Shown: positions 9,732 to 17,786 of the stretch, piece after piece
Position numbering within the stretch: position 1 is the first letter of the stretch
How the letters are laid out: each line of letters starts with the position of its first letter
Origin: JBEIUL01 sp044356865
Lineage (GTDB): Bacteria; Planctomycetota; Phycisphaerae; Phycisphaerales; SM1A02
Reading direction: 5' to 3'
Length of the DNA stretch: 42,746 nt
NCBI GenBank assembly: GCA_044356865.1
Contig: JBIKVN010000001.1
Location: 1 to 42,746, forward strand
Notes under the pieces: model-generated
Seen by the model: the letters and a program-made list of their open reading frames with translations, nothing else
The model's database searches: none
What the model was told of the DNA's origin: nothing
Translations under genes and position numbers: made by a program

Positions 9732-11636
9732 TCACCGCGCGAACGCGGACGCCGGAACTCGCGTCGCTTCGGCGTCTCCGCGGGCCCACCACAACGAGAG
9801 CGATTCGCGTCCCTCGAACTCGCAGTACTCGACGCGGAGCGGGTGCAGGCCGCGCCGCAAGGCGACGCGACCTTCGCGCACGTCGTAGATCACGGAGCCG
9901 TCGCGATCGACGATGAGGCGATCATGCAGGTACATCCGGCTGGCGTCGTCGCTGCGGAGCGAAAAAGTGTACAGGCCATCCTCGGGCACCCGGAGGAATC
10001 CGCGATACACCAGCGCAAACCGGTCGGCTGGGCGTGGCGAGGGAAGCCGCACGTCCGACAGGATGATCGTGGAGCGTGCCGTGCGTGCTTCCAACTCGTC
10101 CAGCGAGGCGACGACTCCGTCGTGAAGGTCCATCTCGAGGCCGTCGAGCGCCGTCCGCCCGAGGCTTTCGTCGGCGACGGCCTCCAGGAACGGCTCGCCG
10201 TCGAGCCGGATGAATCGTGCGGCGATCGGGTATCCGGCGCGGCCCGAGGCATCGACCGCCACGGCCCGCAGCAGGCAGGACGACTCGATCGGGATCTCGC
10301 CGTCGGAGTTGGCACCGAAAGCGACCGGATCGCGGCCGTCCAGCGTGTAGAGGATCCGCGCGGGCGGCCCGGCGGCGGCCAGCGAGGCGACGGTGCGCTC
10401 CCGAAACGAGCGTTCCTCCGATGCAAGGCGGACCTGGGGCGGCGCGGCGAAGACCGAGATCTGCGCAAGAGCGGGTGGGCAATCCGTTGCCACGAACCGC
10501 ACGCGAAGGGCATCGGCCCGCACCGTCTCGAAACGCACCGTGCGACGGAATCCGATGGTGTCACCGGCAGCGACCGTCGTCCAGCGGCCCTCGATCATGG
10601 CTTCGGCCGACCAGCGTTCGCACCGCGCCCCCAGCCGTTCCGGTTCCCGCAGTTCCAGGATGTTCATGAACACCGGCGTGTCCCACGAGAGCTCGAGCCA
10701 CGCGTCGGTCGTCTCCTCGTCCGTCGCCCAAAATGTGGCCGCGGATCCATCGTTGGCCTTCGCCGCGTCGAACTCGGCGCTCCCGCCTCGGATGGACGAC
10801 GCGCGGATCCGTGCGCTGCGGGCGGCGTCCTCCCGGAACACCGAGGCCAGTCTTCGCTGCCATGAACCCACCCGCTCGACATCCCGCCTCCGGAACCGGC
10901 CGTCGCGGTCGACCGGAACTCCGAGCAGCAACGGCTCGCCCTGGCCAACGCTGGCGAACCAGGCGTCCTCGAGTTCCGCGACGGACCGCAGGCGTTCGTC
11001 CTCGCCGAGTCGCCACTGCCACGATGGCCGGATCGAGAGGGCCCGTTCGACTCCGCGCCATCGGTCGCCTGCGTCCGGGCAAGCGGCGCCGATGGGGGCG
11101 GTCAAGAAGTCTCCTCCGTCGGGCGCGGCGAGGCAGGCCTCACCGCACGCCACATCGCGTGCATCGACCGGACCGGGGGAGTCATCGCTTCCGAGACGGA
11201 TCTCGAAGAGCGGCCCGAAGCGTTCGCACAGGAGTGCGACGTCCGTGGAGAGTTCCGCTCCTTCCAAGTTTCCTGCGAGGGACATTCCGAAGGGAATCTT
11301 CGCGTCGGTCAGGGCGCCCGCGATGGCGGTCGCGATCGGGGTTTCGGCCAGCGAGAAGCCGTCCTCGTCGCGCATCACGACGATGACCCCGTCGAGCGCC
11401 ATCTCGCGGAGATCCTCGACCCAGACACCTGCGTCGAAGTCGTCGAAGCGCGGGACGGGACGGTCCTCCGAAGCACTCGCGAGATCTCGACCGACCGGGC
11501 CGGGAACGCCGAAATGCACCAGCCCACAGGTCTCGAGCCGAAGGCGGGCGAGCTGGCGATCCGACGGCACCGGACCGCAGGGAGCAGGCGGAAGCGCCGT
11601 CAGCAGCGCGAGGGCAACGGTCGCAAGCGGAGTCAC
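9732..11636 (-). CDS. Secreted GH29 fucosidase-like pseudoenzyme with discoidin, chitobiase-like and PA14 domains
   Basis: A 634-residue protein starting at GTG with a signal peptide (about 1-20). The first 260 residues follow the GH29 fold but lack the active site: the FIHWG equivalent is LVHFG (His41 kept), the KHHDGF motif is RDEDGF (89-94), and the segment that should hold the nucleophile (EIWFDG) reads EIRLGS (145-150). A discoidin-like F5/8 type C domain follows (about 265-395), then a chitobiase-like domain with YTLDGRDPVAF, and a C-terminal PA14 domain with YTFSLRSDDASRMYLHDRL. The frame is intact over 1.9 kb, so this is not a decayed pseudogene. It may bind fucosylated glycans at the cell surface or scaffold other enzymes. 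It probably derives from a relative of the active enzyme at 3888. Confidence 0.8.
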   Translation of the reverse strand: MTPLATVALALLTALPPAPCGPVPSDRQLARLRLETCGLVHFGVPGPVGRDLASASEDRPVPRFDDFDAGVWVEDLREMALDGVIVVMRDEDGFSLAETPIATAIAGALTDAKIPFGMSLAGNLEGAELSTDVALLCERFGPLFEIRLGSDDSPGPVDARDVACGEACLAAPDGGDFLTAPIGAACPDAGDRWRGVERALSIRPSWQWRLGEDERLRSVAELEDAWFASVGQGEPLLLGVPVDRDGRFRRRDVERVGSWQRRLASVFREDAARSARIRASSIRGGSAEFDAAKANDGSAATFWATDEETTDAWLELSWDTPVFMNILELREPERLGARCERWSAEAMIEGRWTTVAAGDTIGFRRTVRFETVRADALRVRFVATDCPPALAQISVFAAPPQVRLASEERSFRERTVASLAAAGPPARILYTLDGRDPVAFGANSDGEIPIESSCLLRAVAVDASGRAGYPIAARFIRLDGEPFLEAVADESLGRTALDGLEMDLHDGVVASLDELEARTARSTIILSDVRLPSPRPADRFALVYRGFLRVPEDGLYTFSLRSDDASRMYLHDRLIVDRDGSVIYDVREGRVALRRGLHPLRVEYCEFEGRESLSLWWARGDAEATRVPASAFAR

Positions 11637-11659
11637 CGTCGCATCCTAACGATGGCCGA

Positions 11660-12544
11660 TCACGGTCCGTACGGATCGTTCGATTTCCCGGTGGCGAACA
11701 TGCCGGCCTTCCACGCGGCAAGAAGAAGGCCGCCGGCCGAGATGGCCAGGGGCGGACCCGCCCGCAGGGCGAATCGCACCAGGTCCGGAAGCAAGCGAGC
11801 CAACGCGAGATCGGCAAGCATCCCGGCCAGCGGCGACAGCGCGACGATCGCCCAGATCCAGGTGGGGAAGCTGTCGTAGTCGTACCCGCGACCTTGGGCG
11901 GCCAGCGTCGTCAGCGTCACGGAAAGGACGGCGACACCCCCTGCCCCGAGCGTGATGCGAAGCGGAATGGCAAGCAGGCCGAGCATGCCGCACGCGAACG
12001 CGACCGAACCGGCGGTGACCGCGAGCTTGGCGCTTCCCGAGACCAGGAGCAGTCCGGCGAGGGCGGCCGTCGGGAAGGCGAACGAGAGAAAGATGCCCGG
12101 GCCGCGAACCTTCCCGGTCGAGAGGATCATGGAGAGCATGCCGGCGGCGACGGCTGTCCGCGCGACGATCCAGGTCGTCGATTCGCCCGGTATCGCCAGC
12201 AATCCAAGCACGACCCCCCCCGCGATCGATCCGGCGAGGAGCGCCGCACCGAGCGGTCCGCGGCCGTTCTCGGGTATCGCGATCAGCCCCAGCAGTGCCC
12301 CGCCGCAACCCATGGCGACGATGCAGGCGATCGCCGTGATCCACCTCGTCGCCGGAGGCCAGGTCGTGAGGATGGAGATCCCCTCCTGCACCACCCCCGC
12401 CCGCACGGCCACCGCGGCGAGCGCCAACGGCACCAGTACGGGCGTGATCCGGCCCAGGAACGGGATGAAGCGGCTCAGGGCGCAGGCGACAGCGGCGATG
12501 AGCGACGGGATCAGGACCGCATGCAAGGCCAGGTGTTGTTCCAC
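11660..12544 (-). CDS. Integral membrane protein of unknown function
   Basis: I do not recognise this 294-residue protein. It is strongly hydrophobic, with about eight to nine predicted membrane helices rich in Ala, Gly, Leu and Val. Weak internal repetition (GLLAIP occurs at three places: GLIAIP, GLLAIP, GLLAIP) suggests duplicated helix hairpins. One longer polar loop (AQGRGYDYDSFPTW) lies near residue 215. The start is GTG at 12544, directly before a hydrophobic helix. The stop lies 23 bases before the pseudo-fucosidase gene on the same strand, so the two may be co-transcribed. It is separated from the upstream YceI gene by a strong hairpin at 12595-12624. Confidence 0.6.
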   Translation of the reverse strand: MEQHLALHAVLIPSLIAAVACALSRFIPFLGRITPVLVPLALAAVAVRAGVVQEGISILTTWPPATRWITAIACIVAMGCGGALLGLIAIPENGRGPLGAALLAGSIAGGVVLGLLAIPGESTTWIVARTAVAAGMLSMILSTGKVRGPGIFLSFAFPTAALAGLLLVSGSAKLAVTAGSVAFACGMLGLLAIPLRITLGAGGVAVLSVTLTTLAAQGRGYDYDSFPTWIWAIVALSPLAGMLADLALARLLPDLVRFALRAGPPLAISAGGLLLAAWKAGMFATGKSNDPYGP

Positions 12545-12594
12545 GGCGAACCTCGGCTTGGACCCGGAGTGACCAAGAAACTACGCGAAAAGCA

Positions 12595-12624
12595 CGCGAG
12601 GCGACGGACGGCCGTCGCCTCGCG
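12595..12624 (-). terminator. Terminator-like hairpin downstream of the YceI gene
   Basis: A 13-bp perfect stem: the plus-strand arms CGCGAGGCGACGG and CCGTCGCCTCGCG enclose a four-base loop. On the minus strand it lies about 30 bases past the YceI stop and is followed by GTGCTTTTCGCG, a T-run displaced by a few bases. It probably ends the YceI transcript before the membrane-protein gene. Confidence 0.7.
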
Positions 12625-12654
12625 GAAGTGGGTGAATCGCGATGTCGATCGGCG

Positions 12655-13281
12655 TCACGAGGCCTTGCCGGCCTCGAGTGCGACGATGACCCGCACTTCG
12701 TCGCCGAGCGATCCCTTCTCGACACCGTAGGTCATGCCCCACTGGCTGCGCTTGATCGAGAAGGTCGCCTCGAAGCCGGCCTTCGGCCCCCTGCCCATGT
12801 CGGCTGAGCCGGTCATGGTCACGACGGCGCAGGCCTCGTGGGTCTGGCCGTGCATCGTGAGCTGTCCGCAGACTTCCCAGGTGCCTGGCGCGGTCTGGAC
12901 GCCCTTCGTGCTCTTGAAGGTCATCGCGGGGAACTCCTTCGCGTTGAAGAAGTCCGGGCTCTTGAGGTGCTTGTCGAGGCTTTCGTTGCCGCTGTGGACG
13001 CTCTCGATGGCGATCGAGACGTCGAACTCCGGGGCTTTCTCGCCGCCGTAATAGGTGATCGAGCCCTGCACGTCGTCGAACTTGCCCCAGAAGGCGCCGG
13101 CCCCGAGATGCATGACCCGGAAGAGGGCCTTGGAGTGGACGGGGTCGATCGACCACTTCCCGTCGTTCGGGGTCTCGGCCGCCGGGGCCTGGTTCGGGAG
13201 GGCGACGACGGTGGCGGCGGTGCCGCCGAGCAGAGTGGCGGATAGGACGATGGCGGTCAGGGAAAGGCGGGCGAAGTTCAT
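12655..13281 (-). CDS. YceI-family periplasmic lipocalin-like protein
   Basis: YceI proteins form an extended lipocalin-like barrel that binds isoprenoid-type lipids in the periplasm. The 208-residue protein from ATG 13281 has a signal peptide (about 1-33, ending near AAE), then the diagnostic start WSIDPVHSKALFRVMHLG, the loop VSIAIESVHSGNESLDKHLK, and FFNAKEFPAMTFKSTK. It ends with FSIKRSQWGMTYG and VIVALEAGK. A ribosome-binding site (GAGGA) lies nine bases upstream of this ATG, favouring it over an in-frame start 57 bases earlier. It stands alone, with a hairpin terminator downstream. The ligand is unknown. Confidence 0.93.
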   Translation of the reverse strand: MNFARLSLTAIVLSATLLGGTAATVVALPNQAPAAETPNDGKWSIDPVHSKALFRVMHLGAGAFWGKFDDVQGSITYYGGEKAPEFDVSIAIESVHSGNESLDKHLKSPDFFNAKEFPAMTFKSTKGVQTAPGTWEVCGQLTMHGQTHEACAVVTMTGSADMGRGPKAGFEATFSIKRSQWGMTYGVEKGSLGDEVRVIVALEAGKAS

Positions 13282-13943
13282 CTCGGACGGTCCTCGGAAT
13301 GGGAAGTGAACGGAAACTCCAGCCGGTGGGACGGCCACCGCTGGAATGGAAGGGTCGGCGTTTTAGCGTAATGACCGAGTTCGGATGCGAACGCAGTGTG
13401 GGGTACCCGGAGAACCCGCAAAGGTCGAAGTGCAGGTGTCTCTCCGTGCGGTCCCGTTTGGTCCCGTACCTGTCCAAGTGAGGTCTCCCCAACTGGTCTC
13501 AGACTGGTCTCAAACTGGGCCCAAGCCGCCGGACAGTTTCCCCTCACCTGAAACAAGATGATTCTGTCGCGAAAGAAGAGACATCTGCCGTGTTTGTGGG
13601 TCTAACGGAGTCGAACAAGTCCATCTCAACGCAGATCACGAAGGCGTTATCTGGGTCATCAGGCGCTAAAAGCTTCGATCTTGAAGCGATCTTTGAAGGA
13701 TCTGGCACCAACAAAGGAGAGAGAGCGGTCGGCTGTGATTAGTTATAAGACTCACAAATCAGCGGACACGGCTCTGCCAGACCCTGACGGCGATCAGAAG
13801 CGGCACTGAGTCGAAGAGACTCGATCGGTTTCTTCGCGCTCCCAGCACCGCTGGTGGCTACGGAGTTTCGCAGCAGCCCTCAAGCATCGCGGCCAAGCCA
13901 GACGCCCCGGCAGGCCAGAGTCGGTCCGTAGCATGGGCTCCTC
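13282..13943. other. AT-richer intergenic region without a convincing gene
   Basis: This 662-base gap has visibly lower GC than its surroundings from about 13,550 on. It holds short direct repeats: two copies of ACTGGTCTCA plus a partial third at 13491-13520, and GGTCCCGT twice just upstream (about 13450-13470). A 50-codon frame is listed separately. I saw no DnaA box (TTATNCACA), tRNA or terminator. It includes the promoter regions of the divergent YceI and heme-protein genes. Confidence 0.5.
13590..13742 (+). CDS. Possible small or remnant ORF, 50 codons
   Basis: From GTG 13590 to TAG 13742 the frame encodes 50 residues with a protein-like composition (FVGLTESNKSISTQITKAL near its start, SFDLEAIFEGSG later). 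The frame is open upstream to 13482, so it may instead be the tail of a decayed gene. Codon use is much more AT-rich than in neighbouring genes, which hints at foreign origin. There is no clear ribosome-binding site and I recognise no family. It could equally be chance. Confidence 0.2.
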   Translation: MFVGLTESNKSISTQITKALSGSSGAKSFDLEAIFEGSGTNKGERAVGCD

Positions 13944-16900
13944 ATGCGTCGCGCGAGCTCGAACCCTCCGTTTCCTTGGGCCCGGACGGCGATGGCCGTA
14001 GGGCTCGTCGCATCGAATGCCGTCGCGTGGCGACCTCCCCCGGGAGCCTCGGCCATCGATCCGGCCAGCCGGCCGACCTACGACCAGCCCCCGAAGATCC
14101 GGCCGGCGGCGGGGCTCCGGGCGTCCTTGTTCGCGATGGAGCCGCTGGTGGCCGATCCGGTCGCTTTTTGCATCGACGAGAAGGGCCGGTTCCTCATCGC
14201 AGAGAGCGCTCGCCAGGAGCTGGGCGTCGAGGACAACCGTTCGTCCCGTTGGTGGCTCGAGGACGACCTCCAGTCCCGGACGGTCGAGGATCGGCTCCGC
14301 ATGTACGAGAAGTGGGCGGCGAAGCGGGAAGGCGGCATGGCGTACTACCGCGCGCACGATGACCGGGTGCGTCTCATCGAGGACACCGACGGCGACGGTC
14401 GCGCCGATCGCGGCATGATCTTCGCCGGGCCGTTCAATGAGCCGTTGGACGGCACCGGTGCGGGGGTCATCGCGAAGGATGGTGACATCTGGTACACGAA
14501 CATCCCCCACCTCTGGCGGCTGCGCGATCGCGACGGGGACGGCATCGCCGAGGAGCGCGTGGCAGTTCACGGCGGCTTCGGGGTTCGCGTCGCGCTGCGC
14601 GGTCACGACATGCATGGGCTCGCGTGGGGGCCGGACGGCCGGCTTTACTGGTCGATCGGCGATCGTGGCTACCACGTGACGCTTCCCGACGGTCGCGTGC
14701 TGTCGGATCCGCAGGGCGGCGCCGTGTTCCGCTGCGAGGCCGACGGCAGCGGGCTCGAGGTGTTTCACCACAGCCTGCGCAATCCGCAAGAGTTGGCTTT
14801 CGACGATCTCGGCAACCTGATCACCGGCGACAACAACTCCGACGGCGGTGACAAGGCCCGCATCGTCTATGTCGTCGAGGGCGGCCATACCGGCTGGAGC
14901 ATGAACTACCAGACGCTGGAGGGCGCGAACCTTCGCGGCCCGTGGAACCAGGAGGAGATGTGGGCGCTTCGGCCCGAGCTCGCGCCGGATAAGGTGACCC
15001 GGGCTTCCCCGGTGCAGCCGGCCTGGTCGATTCCGCCGCTTGATCATGTCGGCAGCGGGCCGTCGGGGCTCGCGCACTATCCCGGCCTTGGATTGCCCGA
15101 TCGGTACCGGGGCGCGTTCTTCCTGTGCGACTTCCTCGGCGGCGATGCCTACAGCCGCGTGCTGGCCTTTCGTCTCGAGCCGGCGGGCGCGGGCTATCGC
15201 GTCGTGGATGTGCACCCTTTCGTCGAGAACGTGCTGCCGACCGATGTGGAGTTCGGATACGACGGTCGCTTCTACGTGAGCAACTGGGCCGGCGGTTGGT
15301 ACAGCAGCGATCGCGGCGAGATCTACGCGGTGTGGGATCCCGAGCGGGCGGGCGATCCCCGCATCGCCGAGGTCGGTCGGCTGTTCCGCGAGGGTTTCCG
15401 AGGCCGCGATCCGGACGAGCTCGCGATGCTTCTGTCGCATCCCGACCAGAGGGTGCGGCTGCGCTCGCAGTTCGCGCTGGCCGATTGCGGCCGGGCCGCC
15501 GCGCCGCTGTTTCTTGATGTCGCGCTGCGCGGTGCGGATCGCCTGGGCCGACTGCATGCACTATGGGGCCTCGGGATGCTTGCCCGTCTCGAGCGTGACG
15601 GATCCATCGCGGCGCCGACGGCTCCCCTGCTCGACGACTCCGATGCCGAGATTCGCGCTCAGGCCGCGAAGATCCTGGGCGAGTCGGGAGTGCTGGCCGC
15701 GGTCCCTGCGATCGAGCGGCAACTCACCGACGAGTCGCTGCGGGCCCGGTACTTCGCCGCGATGGCGCTCGGGAAACTCTCGGCGCTGGAGTCGGCTCCG
15801 GCGATCGTCGCCATGTTGGCCGAGAACGACGGTGCGGACGTTTTCCTCCGTCACGCCGGCGTCCACGCCCTGGCCGCGATCGGTGATCGTGCGGTCGCCG
15901 CGGGACTCTCCCGCGAGCCGCAGGTTGAGCTTCGACTGGTGGCGGCGCTGCTCTATCGCGCTTGGCGGGATCCGTCGCTCGGTCGGATGCTCGGCGATCC
16001 GGAGGCGGCGATCGTCGCCGAGGCGGCGCGGGCGATTCATGACCTTCGCATCGAGGAGGCGATGCCGGCGCTCCGTCGCCTCGCCCCGTCGTACGGCGCG
16101 GCGGCCACGGAGGGTCCCGCGCCGGTCGGCGATCGGTTCCGTCGCGAGCGTTGGACCGAGGTCACCGGCAGCGGCGACGCGGACCTCTCCGATCCGGCCA
16201 CCTTCCACGGCGGAGTCGCGATCGTCGAGGAAGTTGCGGAGTTCAGCGGGGCGCCTCGGGCCGGCGATCGCTATCTGCAGCGGGTGTCCGGTCTCGTGAC
16301 CGCTCCCGCGGACGGCGAGTATCGGTTTCTCATCGCGAGCGATGACCATTCGTCGCTGCTGGTCTCGGACGGCGACGATCCGGCGCGGGCACAACCGATC
16401 GCGTCGGTGCAGGGCTACTCGGGCCGCGGTGATTTCAACGGCCAGCCGAACCAGGTCTCGCGACCGATTCGCCTCGAGAAGGGCCAGCGCTACTGGATCG
16501 AGGCTCGTCACGCGGAAGGCGGCGGAGATGATCACCTCACGGTCGGTTGGGTTCGACCCGACGGTTCGATGGAAGCGCCGATCGGGGCAGGCATCGCCCG
16601 GCCGCACGACGCGCCGATCCTGCGTCGGGTGATCAACGCCCTGTTCCGCAGCGGTACGCCCGACGATGCGTTGGCGGTGGCGAGCATCGCGGCGAGTCCC
16701 GCGAACCCCGGCGCGATGCGACTTGAGGCGATGGCGACCCTCGCCGAGTGGCGTCGGCCTGCGCCGCGCGATCGCGTGCACGGCGGATGGGATCCGGTCG
16801 ATGCGGCCGCACGCGACCCAGATGGTTTCAGTCAGGCGATGACGCGGGCGTTGCCGGGCCTGATCCGAGTGGATCACGACGGCGTTCGTTCCGCGGCTCG

Positions 16901-17684
16901 CGACCTTGCGGCGGCGCTTGGCGTGGGTCTCGATCCCGAGATGTTGCTGAGAACCATCGCCGATGAGTCCTCGCGGCCGGCGGATCGGCGGGCGGCGCTG
17001 AGCGCGGCTCTTCGCGAGTCGGAGGCGGTGCGCGAGCAGGCTTTGCTGATCGCGGCGCGAAGCGATCTTGCCGAGCTTCGCGTCGAGGCCAGCATCGCCC
17101 ATCTCCCGTCACGGCCGGACGAACAGGACACGCTTCGCGCGATGCTCCTTCGCGGATCGGATGCGGAGCGCCGCGCCGTGGCTTCGGCTCTGCCACGCAT
17201 CGAGGCGGAGGTCGGCGATGCGCTGATCGCCGAGGCGTTCGATGCGATGGTTCGGGGTGAGGTTCCGCGATCGATCCATCTTGAGGTGATCGATGCCGCA
17301 TCGAGTCGTCCGTCCGAGTCATCTCCCCTTCCGCGGCGAGCGTCGGATCATCTGGCGGCGCTTGACTCGGCAGGTGGGTTCGGCCGGCACGTGATCGCGC
17401 TTGAGGGCGGTGATGCGGGGATCGGCGATCGCGTCGTGCATCAGCACGCCAGTGCGGTCTGCCTGAAGTGCCACGCGATCGACGGCTTTGGCGGGAACGC
17501 GGCGCCCGAACTTCGTGGGGTTGCGAGCCGTCTGGACCGCGAGCAGATCCTGGAGGCACTCGTCTATCCGAACGCCCGTGTGGCCGAGGGATTCGGACCA
17601 GCATCGGCGATGCCGGGTATGGCCAGCGTCCTGAGTCCTCGCGAGTTGAGGGATGTTGTGGAGTACCTGATGACGCTCCGGTGA
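13944..17684 (+). CDS. Large secreted beta-propeller/HEAT/PA14/cytochrome c-type heme protein
   Basis: A 1246-residue planctomycete-type protein. After a signal-like N-terminus (about 1-38), residues 55-460 form a sugar-dehydrogenase-like propeller of the Pirellula/Verrucomicrobium N-terminal type. It contains DTDGDGRADRG, RDRDGDGIAEER, LRGHDMHGLAWGPDGRLYWSIGDRG and SLRNPQELAFDDLGNLITGDN. HEAT-like helical repeats follow (about 480-720), then a PA14-like domain (about 730-885, YRFLIASDDHSSLLVSDG), more helical repeats, and a C-terminal heme-binding domain with CLKCH at 1173-1177 and a distal GMASVLSPRELRDVVEYLM. These proteins are thought to oxidise carbohydrates in the periplasm and pass electrons to a c-type heme. 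The substrate is unknown. Possible calcium-binding DxDxDG loops lie in the propeller. Domain calls are strong; activity is inferred. Confidence 0.88.
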   Translation: MRRASSNPPFPWARTAMAVGLVASNAVAWRPPPGASAIDPASRPTYDQPPKIRPAAGLRASLFAMEPLVADPVAFCIDEKGRFLIAESARQELGVEDNRSSRWWLEDDLQSRTVEDRLRMYEKWAAKREGGMAYYRAHDDRVRLIEDTDGDGRADRGMIFAGPFNEPLDGTGAGVIAKDGDIWYTNIPHLWRLRDRDGDGIAEERVAVHGGFGVRVALRGHDMHGLAWGPDGRLYWSIGDRGYHVTLPDGRVLSDPQGGAVFRCEADGSGLEVFHHSLRNPQELAFDDLGNLITGDNNSDGGDKARIVYVVEGGHTGWSMNYQTLEGANLRGPWNQEEMWALRPELAPDKVTRASPVQPAWSIPPLDHVGSGPSGLAHYPGLGLPDRYRGAFFLCDFLGGDAYSRVLAFRLEPAGAGYRVVDVHPFVENVLPTDVEFGYDGRFYVSNWAGGWYSSDRGEIYAVWDPERAGDPRIAEVGRLFREGFRGRDPDELAMLLSHPDQRVRLRSQFALADCGRAAAPLFLDVALRGADRLGRLHALWGLGMLARLERDGSIAAPTAPLLDDSDAEIRAQAAKILGESGVLAAVPAIERQLTDESLRARYFAAMALGKLSALESAPAIVAMLAENDGADVFLRHAGVHALAAIGDRAVAAGLSREPQVELRLVAALLYRAWRDPSLGRMLGDPEAAIVAEAARAIHDLRIEEAMPALRRLAPSYGAAATEGPAPVGDRFRRERWTEVTGSGDADLSDPATFHGGVAIVEEVAEFSGAPRAGDRYLQRVSGLVTAPADGEYRFLIASDDHSSLLVSDGDDPARAQPIASVQGYSGRGDFNGQPNQVSRPIRLEKGQRYWIEARHAEGGGDDHLTVGWVRPDGSMEAPIGAGIARPHDAPILRRVINALFRSGTPDDALAVASIAASPANPGAMRLEAMATLAEWRRPAPRDRVHGGWDPVDAAARDPDGFSQAMTRALPGLIRVDHDGVRSAARDLAAALGVGLDPEMLLRTIADESSRPADRRAALSAALRESEAVREQALLIAARSDLAELRVEASIAHLPSRPDEQDTLRAMLLRGSDAERRAVASALPRIEAEVGDALIAEAFDAMVRGEVPRSIHLEVIDAASSRPSESSPLPRRASDHLAALDSAGGFGRHVIALEGGDAGIGDRVVHQHASAVCLKCHAIDGFGGNAAPELRGVASRLDREQILEALVYPNARVAEGFGPASAMPGMASVLSPRELRDVVEYLMTLR

Positions 17685-17746
17685 ATGTAGTCCTATAACA
17701 AAGTCCGGTAATATCAACCATCCTTAGTTGCTATGATTGAACCTCT

Positions 17747-17762
17747 TGTTCCACGTGGAACT
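17747..17762. promoter_or_regulatory. parS-like site in the parB leader
   Basis: TGTTCCACGTGGAACT matches 15 of 16 positions of the palindrome TGTTCCACGTGGAACA, a common bacterial parS variant. It lies 24 bases before the parB ribosome-binding site region and 40 bases before its ATG, so ParB bound here could both nucleate the segregation complex and repress its own gene. Confidence 0.88.
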
Positions 17763-17786
17763 TCGATCTCGGACCAAGGAGGAAAC

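Noticed and set aside
13278..13556. 92-codon minus-strand frame upstream of the YceI gene
   Set aside because: It overlaps the YceI start region and has no domain or ribosome-binding site.
13550..13943. Replication origin in the AT-richer gap
   Set aside because: No DnaA box (TTATNCACA) cluster or typical unwinding element was seen.
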